A stretch of 61,470 nt of DNA from Clostridioides mangenotii TR. GTDB taxonomy: Bacteria; Bacillota; Clostridia; Peptostreptococcales; Peptostreptococcaceae. The translations under genes were made by a program, and so were the position numbers. Location of the stretch: the NCBI RefSeq assembly GCF_000498755.1, contig NZ_AXUS01000021.1, positions 1 through 61,470 on the forward strand. Reading direction: 5' to 3'. Numbering within the stretch: the first letter of the stretch is position 1; every line of letters starts with the position of its first letter. The notes under the pieces are model-generated. The model made no database searches, had not been told where the DNA came from, and saw nothing but the letters and a program-made list of their open reading frames with translations. Below, piece after piece: positions 54,256 through 61,470 of this stretch.

Positions 54256-55634
54256 TATTCTAACTCCCCCTCGTTACACATCTTAATTTCTACTGGAAAA
54301 TACTTACATGGATCAGGTGATTCCAATAAACTATATACACTGAACTCGTATACTTCCCCAGCTTTAAAATCTGAAGGAGAAAACGGAAATGCTAAATTAC
54401 CCGCTGTTGAGATTCGACCTTCATATCCAAAATGCAATAAGGTAGATCTAGCAAAACTACAGATAGTGTTTGCCAATTCTTGTGTCGGTGCCACAGCTTC
54501 AATAACAATTCCAATTTCTTGACTACTTTCAAACTCTAAATTTTTAAAAATCCCCATAGCTCCATTTTTACCGTATATTTTAAAATCCAAGAAGGATTCG
54601 TTGGAATTGAAATTTTCAAAGTTAGACCACACCTTATCTTTAACTGTATCGATAATTTCGTCTATTTTGCTTATCATAATAGAATCTCTAACACCTGCAA
54701 TAGAAAGCGTTCTATATCCTACTTTTTTAACTCCTTCTAGCTTCACATAGTAAGTTCCTTGTGTCGGTATAAATCGACTTCCTCTCACTATAACAGTATT
54801 TTCTTTAGACTGTTCAAATTTGGTATTCGATAAATCCAATATTCCCCCTGGACCTGGTAGACTAGTTGGGTTGCTCTTTTCATATAGAGTATGTGCTGCA
54901 ACAGACATCGTTGTACACTTGCGTATAGATGACAATGGCTCTAATTCAAAATGATCTTCTCTTAAATATCCAAACATACAATCGCTTCCACTTCCCGGAG
55001 TAGCAGTAATGGCAGCACATTCTAGTATTTTCCCCATATGGATAGCTAACCCCTTATCAAAACCTTCTTTAACCGCTAAACATGCAAATACAGCAGGATC
55101 ATAAGTTCTTCCTGCTAAAATTACCTGCGCTCCTCCTTCCAAAGCTTTAATATAAGGTTCCACACCCATTTGCGCTACAATTCTTACTGAATCTTCAACA
55201 TCTTGTTCAGTTGTTTTGGGTGCGGGGTAAAGTTGTGTGACTTTTCCATTTTTTAGTTCCTGCATAACTATCGATTTGTCTATTTCCGCTTCAATTATGC
55301 CCATCTTAAAAGATAACTGATTTTCTTTAGCAATCTCTTTTAGTATTTCTAGATTCCACTCTAAATGACAATTCGCACCTGATCCACCAGCCGTTCCTAT
55401 AATCACTGGTATATTCTTTTTTACAGCAGCTTTTAGCAAATACTCCATATCTCTTTTAACTGCATTTCTATCCGTAAATGAAACCCCAGCTCCAAGATAG
55501 TATGGCCCCGGATCTGTTGACCCAGCGTCAACCGCTATTACATGAGGATTTTTTTTTATTCCCTCAAGAAATGATTCCTCTGGAAATCCATAACCTAATA
55601 TAGCTGTAGGTGAAAGTACTCTTAACTCCTTCAT
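54255..55634 (-). CDS. AtuA/DUF1446-family protein
   Basis: A 459-residue member of the AtuA-like DUF1446 family: VLSPTAILGYGFPEESFLEG at the start, AVDAGSTDPGPYYLGAG, then GTAGGSGANCHLEWNLEILK and LAGRTYDPAVFACLAVKEG. Members are found in acyclic terpene utilisation and amino-acid degradation clusters; the reaction is not established. The ATG at 55634 is chosen because GGGAGG precedes it, within 2 bases of the mal stop, so it is translationally coupled to mal. DUF4387 follows by overlap. Confidence 0.88.
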   Translation of the reverse strand: MKELRVLSPTAILGYGFPEESFLEGIKKNPHVIAVDAGSTDPGPYYLGAGVSFTDRNAVKRDMEYLLKAAVKKNIPVIIGTAGGSGANCHLEWNLEILKEIAKENQLSFKMGIIEAEIDKSIVMQELKNGKVTQLYPAPKTTEQDVEDSVRIVAQMGVEPYIKALEGGAQVILAGRTYDPAVFACLAVKEGFDKGLAIHMGKILECAAITATPGSGSDCMFGYLREDHFELEPLSSIRKCTTMSVAAHTLYEKSNPTSLPGPGGILDLSNTKFEQSKENTVIVRGSRFIPTQGTYYVKLEGVKKVGYRTLSIAGVRDSIMISKIDEIIDTVKDKVWSNFENFNSNESFLDFKIYGKNGAMGIFKNLEFESSQEIGIVIEAVAPTQELANTICSFARSTLLHFGYEGRISTAGNLAFPFSPSDFKAGEVYEFSVYSLLESPDPCKYFPVEIKMCNEGELE

Positions 55635-55635
55635 G

Positions 55636-56886
55636 TTAATTACCTCCCATTTTATCATTAAGCATAATTATTCTCTGCATTTCGTTGTAAACAATCATGT
55701 ATCCTTCGTCGACACCCATACCTGGTTTTGCGAGACATTGATCTGGTATTGTGGCCATAGCAATATGTGCGCATACTTGAGCTGAACGATCTGTCTCATT
55801 ACAAGTTCCTCCAAGATATGCTCCCATACCATTCTCCTTGCAGTACATTACAGCTTCAATAGTATTATTTATTCCGCCTAAATCGGGTGTTTTAATTTGT
55901 GCCATATGTCCAGCCTTATTGTCTGTAAAATAGCGTATATCCTCATAAGTATTGCACCATTCATCTGCAACAATCTCTACATTAATTTCCTTTTCTTCTT
56001 CCATACTGCGTATAATTTTCAATGCTTCCATCTGCGCTTCTCTACCGCCTACATCTACAGGTCCTTCTATTCGCAACTTAAAGGGTCTCGCTTCTTTCTC
56101 TAGCTCTCCTAAATAATCCACAATTTTTGCAAAGTCCATATTAAACGCAATTCCTAATGTACCATAAACATCTATATGTAGTATTGGATTATAATTTTCA
56201 TGAGGTCGTTTATCAATAATTCTATTTCTAAGCCATCCAACGTATTCTTTTAATTTTTTACCATTTTTACCAAGTTTTAAATCTACATTATTAATCAAAG
56301 CGTGAGGCAAAATATCTGATGATTTTAAAATCATTTTATCGGCATTTAAGTATCTATCATCTCCAGACTGTGAAAATATAGGTATTGGTTTATCCGATAC
56401 TTTTAGACCGTACTCTTCAGCTATAATCTGTGCCATTAACTTGTGCTTTGATTTAGCTACAGCATCTAGAACAGCCTGAGTTACACCATAACGTATAGCT
56501 GTATGAAGTTTGTTCCCTTTTTCATCTTTTAAACCGTCTACCACTTCTGACATCTCTCTAAAAGTTGTAATGTCTTTATCAATAAATATAGGTTTAATAC
56601 ATCGTTCTATAATGGGTATAAAATCATCAGCTAAAAACAGCGGATCCCTACCTCCTGCACCAGAGTATTGAACAGCTGCACAATCTCCATATGCCACCTG
56701 ACCATCTTCTAATAAAAACATAACAGATATGGATTCACCTGCAACTCTAATACTCTTAAATCCAGGCAATTCAGGTTTTCCAACATATGTACTTCCGTCT
56801 GCTTTGGCATCTTGTTTAATAGAATTTTGATCATCAAAAAAGAAACCTGTCTTACCTTTTGAACAAATCAAATCAATTATTTTCAT
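55636..56886 (-). CDS. mal: Methylaspartate ammonia-lyase
   Basis: A 416-residue enolase-superfamily enzyme that eliminates ammonia from (2S,3S)-3-methylaspartate to give mesaconate. It has the N-terminal cap and a C-terminal barrel with metal ligands in LHIDVYGTLG, LRIEGPVDVGG and EIVADEWCNTYEDI. The catalytic lysine lies in AQIKTPDLGGINN. Length matches the clostridial enzyme. The start at 56886 has GGAGG 7 bases upstream. It follows glmE in the same order as in Clostridium tetanomorphum. Confidence 0.96.
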   Translation of the reverse strand: MKIIDLICSKGKTGFFFDDQNSIKQDAKADGSTYVGKPELPGFKSIRVAGESISVMFLLEDGQVAYGDCAAVQYSGAGGRDPLFLADDFIPIIERCIKPIFIDKDITTFREMSEVVDGLKDEKGNKLHTAIRYGVTQAVLDAVAKSKHKLMAQIIAEEYGLKVSDKPIPIFSQSGDDRYLNADKMILKSSDILPHALINNVDLKLGKNGKKLKEYVGWLRNRIIDKRPHENYNPILHIDVYGTLGIAFNMDFAKIVDYLGELEKEARPFKLRIEGPVDVGGREAQMEALKIIRSMEEEKEINVEIVADEWCNTYEDIRYFTDNKAGHMAQIKTPDLGGINNTIEAVMYCKENGMGAYLGGTCNETDRSAQVCAHIAMATIPDQCLAKPGMGVDEGYMIVYNEMQRIIMLNDKMGGN

Positions 56887-56924
56887 AAACACACCTCCAA
56901 TATATTAGATATAAAATGTTTGAT

Positions 56925-58385
56925 TTATTGTCTTGGCCTTCCAACTAAATACCCCTTACCAATAGCGTAAATATCATCTATAACCATCTGGAAATTTACA
57001 TCGCGTTTTTCTTTCTTTGCCCTTTCATCAAGTTTAGCTCTGTGAAAATCTATAATCTCTTTTGAAAAAGGTATATTGCCGTAGTCTAAGAAACGTACTG
57101 CTCCATTATTATCTCTAACTGGCATAACTTTGCCCATATTGTACTTACTTGGTGCAAATGGAATATCTATGATTCCTGCTTCAAATGATCTGACAGTACC
57201 AATAGCATAATCCCCCTTGCCCAATTCCTCAGTGATAGAAAGTATATTCTCCATCTCAGCTTCAATAATTCTACACTCGTCTATAACTTCTTTAAGACTT
57301 AATAAACTTTGATCTTTTAACATAGATACTATCTGCTTTGTTGTTTTTAATCCCGCTGCGTTTGCTTCTTTTGTAGGTATTCCCACAGCTTCATGTGGTG
57401 TCTTGACAATTACTTTTGTTGCCCCTGCCAGGGATGCCGTAGCTGCTCCCCATGATATTACGCCAAAAGCCTTAGATTCATCTTGTGGAAAACCGCCCAT
57501 CCATTGGTGTAATACAGTTGTAACTGTTACATCAGAGAATCCATTTAAATCTAAATATTTTCTTGTTATTTTTTTTAAACTTTTTATTGCCGCAATGTCT
57601 TGAATAATATTCCCGCACTGTCCGTATCCAACAGTTATGTGTTTGCACCCCTGAGCAGCCGCTAACAGTGTTTCGATTACAGCAACAACATTAGATATAC
57701 AAGGTGGTACTAATGTACCAGTCAATGGGCCAAATGGCTCTCTATTTATAGTAATCCCTGATTCTTCATATATACCAACCAAACGGTCACAATACTGCCA
57801 ATCAAATATGGTCTTTTCTAAGGAATGATTTTTTGAATAAGGTATGTTATAAGAAATTCCTCCGCCTTCATAAGAGGTAAATCCTCCAGCTACGCAGATT
57901 TCAGTCAATAATCTTGCATCCGGAGTTCCATGACGTACTTGTACTGGACTTTTAACAGCGCTAGTTACTTTTCTGCATATATCTACGCCGTAATTTACTG
58001 CTGGAAAGCCATTGAGCATTGAACGCCCTGATTTTTGACTTTCTTTAATTCCAACTTCGGCTTCCTCGTAGCGATTAAGTCGAGTATAGCTATCAATAGT
58101 TGTGGGTAGTATATCTGCTCCACCTTTATCTTCTAAGTATTTTAAAAGCTCAATGTGTTCGTCAACTAGTGCAACCCCTGCACGTGGTTGTATCAAAGTC
58201 ACCCCGTTATTTTCTGCATTATTGAGTTTATTAGAAAAACGCTTATTATCAGGTATCTTCTTTTGATACTCCACTGCTTCTTTAAAATCGATACCTTTTG
58301 ATGTATTCCATTGATTAAATACATCTTTTTGTATACTGTAAAATAAATCATCACTTAACTTTTCATTTCTTAAATCAGTATTCAT
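56925..58385 (-). CDS. glmE: Glutamate mutase epsilon (large) subunit
   Basis: A 486-residue TIM-barrel subunit of adenosylcobalamin-dependent glutamate mutase, which rearranges L-glutamate to (2S,3S)-3-methylaspartate. Diagnostic segments are [60 protein letters not shown] and [20 protein letters not shown]. The length agrees with characterised GlmE/MutE (about 483). It pairs with GlmS, encoded two genes upstream. A gap of about 110 bases separates it from glmL. Confidence 0.97.
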   Translation of the reverse strand: MNTDLRNEKLSDDLFYSIQKDVFNQWNTSKGIDFKEAVEYQKKIPDNKRFSNKLNNAENNGVTLIQPRAGVALVDEHIELLKYLEDKGGADILPTTIDSYTRLNRYEEAEVGIKESQKSGRSMLNGFPAVNYGVDICRKVTSAVKSPVQVRHGTPDARLLTEICVAGGFTSYEGGGISYNIPYSKNHSLEKTIFDWQYCDRLVGIYEESGITINREPFGPLTGTLVPPCISNVVAVIETLLAAAQGCKHITVGYGQCGNIIQDIAAIKSLKKITRKYLDLNGFSDVTVTTVLHQWMGGFPQDESKAFGVISWGAATASLAGATKVIVKTPHEAVGIPTKEANAAGLKTTKQIVSMLKDQSLLSLKEVIDECRIIEAEMENILSITEELGKGDYAIGTVRSFEAGIIDIPFAPSKYNMGKVMPVRDNNGAVRFLDYGNIPFSKEIIDFHRAKLDERAKKEKRDVNFQMVIDDIYAIGKGYLVGRPRQ

Positions 58386-58494
58386 ACAATTAATCGCTCC
58401 CTATAAATTATATAGTACCCATCATTTTTTATAGTCTAATTCGAAAATACTTAATATGGGTTTAAGAATGATAATATTTAAATGTCAGTTATAC

Positions 58495-59876
58495 CTAATT
58501 TATTTCAACAAATTCTTTTTTCATAATATTTAAAGCTATCTCTGGTTCTAACCTTCCTAGTAATCCCATCGCCGCAAAACAATTTTTTTTATCCAATAAA
58601 AATTCAGGGCTAATAGGCTTCAATAAATTTATATCAGATTGTACATATACCGATTTCTTTAAAATATTTATAGGACTTCGGCTATTTGTAACCGAACCCC
58701 CTGTACCAATAATATATTTTACTCCAGTCAAATCTTTACCAGTTTGAATTAGAACCTCTCCTATAGTTGAAAAAGTGGTCTCAGTAAATCCACAATGTCT
58801 CGCTGCAGAAATCCTTATAGCCTCACCTGCCATTGCTTCATCTATGTTTTGCTCTAATCCTGTTGGTAAAATTTCTGGATTTTTACTACAACTTTTGATC
58901 CATGAATTAATTTCATCTTTAGTGGCCCCTGATTCAACACATATGCGTTCAAGTCCCGCTTCTTCAACCAAAGAGCTTATACTATATCTAACTCCTATAT
59001 CCCCTTCTATAGTTCTCTTAGCAAAGGTTCATTTATTCCCTGCATATACACATTAGGTCTCGATGGATTGCCATCTGACAATGAATAAACATCTGTTGTC
59101 GCTCCCCCAACATCATAAGCCATTATTTCTCCCAATCCAGCTTGTTTTTCTGTTCCCCTACTCAATAATTGGGACGCCTCAAAAACAGCTAGAGGAGTAG
59201 GTATAATTTCATAAGACATAAGTTCCTGAACTTCTTCAAGCCCTTTAGCTGATATGATATTTTTAATAAACAAATCGCGTATCGCTCTCTTAGCAGGTTG
59301 TATATTTAGCTTATTAAATACTGGCATTACATTTTCACATACGACTGTTTCCTTGCCAGATCTATTTATTATTTCTGCCGCCTCATCTGAGGCCGATTTG
59401 TTACCAGCTATAATTACAGAAAATTTTTTCTCAATTTCAGATATCATTCTAGCATTATGGAGTAATACATCTTTATTCCCTCCATCTATTCCCCCCGACA
59501 GTAAAACAATATCAGGCTCTATATTATATATTTCCTGTTGTTCTTTTTTACTTAATTCATAAGAGTAAGTCTTCAACACTTTTGCACCTGCACTTGTAGC
59601 TGCAAGACGTGAAGCTTTAGCCGTTATATCTTCAACTAACCCAGATGATACCATTTTTAGTCCACCTGCTGCACTACTTGACGCTATCATTTTATCAAAA
59701 TGGATATTGCCACATTGCTTAGTTATTTCATCTAGTGCAGATTCAAAACCATTTATTACGTTTGTATCTACGGTGGTGAATGATTTAGCGGTACCTATAA
59801 TTTCCCTGCTTTCTATATCTATAGCTGTTAGTTTGGTAAATGTACTTCCAAAATCAGATGTTAGGTATACTTTCAT
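58495..59876 (-). CDS. glmL: Glutamate mutase reactivase/chaperone GlmL (MutL), with one apparent frameshift
   Basis: An ASKHA ATPase that reactivates cobalamin-damaged glutamate mutase. The first frame (59876 to 59023) carries [20 protein letters not shown], a [13 protein letters not shown] motif and [16 protein letters not shown]. It shifts at a run of three A on the plus strand (59023-59025); with four the sequence reads [18 protein letters not shown] and continues to 58495. The joined protein is 460 residues, as expected (about 462). The start at 59876 overlaps glmS by 23 bases. Confidence 0.9.
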
Positions 59877-60297
59877 TAGATATCTCCAATCCAAAATCTT
59901 TTTTAATGTCTGAAATGGTGATTTCTGGGGAAGTTCCAGGAGGATAAACTCTATCGTATCCCATGTCCAGAAATACTTGTTTAACAGTACCGAAATCTGC
60001 TTTACCGACAACTAAATTTCCACCAGCATATAGTTTTATGTTTTTTAGTCCAGCTTCATCACATTTTTGCCTCAACCCTCTGCAATCGATTTCCCCATGC
60101 CCATAAAGTGATGAAACGACAATTGCATCTGCATCTGATTCTATTGCTGCTTCAATATATTCTTTCTGAGAAACCATTACACCTAAATTGATTACATTAA
60201 ATCCAGCTTCTGTAAATGCATAATTGAGTATTTTATTACCAACTACATGTACATCTGCTCCAATAACTCCTATAACTAAAGTTATTTTTTCTTCCAT
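59854..60297 (-). CDS. glmS: Glutamate mutase sigma (small, B12-binding) subunit
   Basis: A 147-residue cobalamin-binding subunit. The DxHxxG motif ([10 protein letters not shown], with Asp15, His17 and Gly20) supplies the histidine that binds cobalt in the base-off/His-on mode. Conserved later segments are [12 protein letters not shown] and [12 protein letters not shown]. The start has CAGGGGTG upstream. It is the first gene of the operon glmS-glmL-glmE-mal and has a strong sigma-A promoter 130-155 bases upstream. No B12 riboswitch is seen in the leader. Confidence 0.97.
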   Translation of the reverse strand: MEEKITLVIGVIGADVHVVGNKILNYAFTEAGFNVINLGVMVSQKEYIEAAIESDADAIVVSSLYGHGEIDCRGLRQKCDEAGLKNIKLYAGGNLVVGKADFGTVKQVFLDMGYDRVYPPGTSPEITISDIKKDFGLEISNESIPNI

Positions 60298-60424
60298 TTT
60301 ATCACCCCTGACACAATTATATTCCTGCTTATGGTATGAATATTATTATAGAATTTCTGTCTAATTCAAACTTCATTTTATTAAAATAGATTATTATAAA
60401 TGTTTCTTTTGTTTTTACGAGTTT

Positions 60425-60453
60425 ATAGTAGTCCAATAAAATCCATTTGTCAA
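60425..60453 (-). promoter_or_regulatory. Sigma-A promoter of the glutamate-mutase operon
   Basis: Minus strand TTGACA (60448-60453), 17-base spacer, TACTAT (60425-60430). It implies a leader of about 120 bases. The remaining gap 60454-60610 is AT-rich without features. Confidence 0.8.
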
Positions 60454-60611
60454 GATTTCTATATACTACCAGAAATATATAAAACTAATACATTATAATT
60501 TACTCTTCAGAATACATATATATTCTTAATTTAATAAACAAAAATATCGTTTATATTAAAAAAAACCATATATATTGCCGTATATTCTTTAAATAATATT
60601 TATCCAAATAA

Positions 60612-60658
60612 AAATGCTTTACAATAAAATCTTAAATTTCATTGTAAAGCATTTTTTT
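60612..60658 (-). terminator. Terminator downstream of the RNase P RNA
   Basis: AAAATGCTTTACAAT / ATTGTAAAGCATTTT hairpin with A and T runs, just beyond the 3' end of rnpB. Confidence 0.8.
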
Positions 60659-60673
60659 ATTTAATTTATTTGA

Positions 60674-61013
60674 ATCAAGCAAATCTATAAGCGGAGTTCT
60701 GTATTAGATAATCATCTTTCTAGGCCTATCGTCACCGATAAGCTCAAGCAACCTACCTACCGGAGAGTACGAGCAGCACTCTTTAATCCTATCTTGGTCT
60801 TGCTCCAGGTGGGGTTTACATAGCCGACTAGTCACCTAGTCGCTGGTGAGCTCTTACCTCGCCTTTCCATCCTTACCATATAAAATGGCGGTTTATTTCT
60901 GTTGCACTATCCTTAGAATCGCTTCCACTAGGCGTTACCTAGCACCTTTGCTCTATGGAGCTCCGACTTTCCTCAAGCAGCATAACTACTTGCGATTATC
61001 TGATTTACTTGAT
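60674..61013 (-). ncRNA. rnpB: RNase P RNA (type A)
   Basis: About 340 bases. The minus strand shows GAGGAAAGTCGGAGCTCCAT near the 5' end, AGGTGCTAGGTAACGCCTAG, the core AACCCCACCTGGAGCAAGAC and a 3' ACAGAACTCCGCTTATAG, all characteristic of type A RNase P RNA. The ends are set by helix P1: ATCAAGTAAATC (61002-61013) pairs with GATTTGCTTGAT (60674-60685). It is the catalytic RNA that matures tRNA 5' ends. Confidence 0.95.
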
Positions 61014-61148
61014 CAATAAATCTATTTGCAATTTGTTTGTTTTTATAATCATATTAATGAATTTCAAACTGATACAACTATCAATTTATAGTCCTAAATA
61101 CAACTATTGGTCTAAAATAAAAAAGATTATGTATAAACACAATCCATT

Positions 61149-61223
61149 TGGAGCTGGTGATAGGAATTGAACCTACAACCTGCTGATTACAAGTCAGCTG
61201 CTCTACCGTTGAGCCACACCAGC
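61149..61223 (-). tRNA. tRNA-Thr (anticodon UGU), CCA encoded
   Basis: Full cloverleaf on the minus strand: acceptor GCTGGTG / CACCAGC, D arm GGCTC-AACGGTA-GAGC, anticodon stem GCTGA / TCAGC around CTTGTAA (anticodon TGT), T arm with GGTTCAATTC, then TCCA. It lies 78 bases after the 23S 3' end, so it may be part of the rRNA operon. Confidence 0.95.
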
Positions 61224-61300
61224 ATATGAAAGTTTTATCAGTACTTTATTTGTTAGCACTCTGAAAACTACATATATAATTTAGTAAATCATCTAAAATC

Positions 61301-61470
<170 letters not shown>

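Noticed and set aside
60298-60430. Cobalamin riboswitch before glutamate mutase
   Set aside because: The leader is only about 120 bases and has no B12-box word or the long conserved stems of that class.

Overview
The window is AT-rich, low-GC DNA from an anaerobic, endospore-forming Firmicute, probably a clostridium of the Peptostreptococcaceae type. Evidence: an alpha/beta-type small acid-soluble spore protein with a sigma-G-like promoter, pyruvate:ferredoxin oxidoreductase beside a PduL-type phosphotransacylase, a T-box-controlled asnA, and an adenosylcobalamin-dependent glutamate mutase / methylaspartate operon. Species assignment is not possible from the sequence alone. The right end carries the 3' end of a 23S rRNA, a tRNA-Thr and the RNase P RNA, all on the minus strand.

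Layout. 1-6.7 kb: a Fur-box-controlled block of two ABC half-transporters, a PchR/YbtA-like AraC regulator and a MATE exporter, probably for siderophore or metal traffic. 6.7-12.8 kb: housekeeping and regulation (ychF, murE, an AraC regulator, a MarR regulator with an acetyltransferase, proC) and a very long imperfect hairpin at 9.7 kb. 13-17.5 kb: nifJ and pduL, the pyruvate to acetyl-phosphate branch. 17.9-20.8 kb: an RsbU-like phosphatase, a small membrane protein and an orphan. 21-25.7 kb: a decaying corrinoid methyl-transfer cluster with intact activator, CobW-like GTPase and URO-D-type methyltransferase, but a corrinoid protein with three in-frame stops and a second methyltransferase cut to 52 codons. 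25.7-34 kb: mgtE, a 55-aa gene, the spore protein, a flavoprotein, a PAP2 phosphatase, hpt, a CobD-like aminotransferase, an amino-acid symporter and a DUF1232 protein. 34-42.6 kb: asnA with its T-box, a PatB/MalY lyase, a lipoprotein, brnQ, a pentapeptide-repeat protein and a purine permease. 42.7-46.4 kb: an ECF transporter (S, AA, T) with a DUF169 protein. 46.8-52.6 kb: galE and two large uncharacterised genes, one with a SPOR domain and one with an Asp-rich tail. 52.9-60.3 kb: glmS-glmL-glmE-mal followed by DUF1446 (AtuA), DUF4387 and a P-loop protein.

Metabolic reading (inference): glutamate is converted by glutamate mutase and methylaspartate ammonia-lyase to mesaconate; pyruvate produced later in that pathway would be oxidised by NifJ and conserved as acetyl-phosphate through PduL. 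The mesaconase and citramalate-lyase steps are not recognisable here.

Caution: four genes (asnA, patB/malY, glmL and the P-loop gene) are each broken by what looks like loss of one base in a homopolymer run, and each total length is one base short of a multiple of three. This looks more like a systematic undercall than biology and should be checked before any of them is called a pseudogene. I annotate each as one locus.
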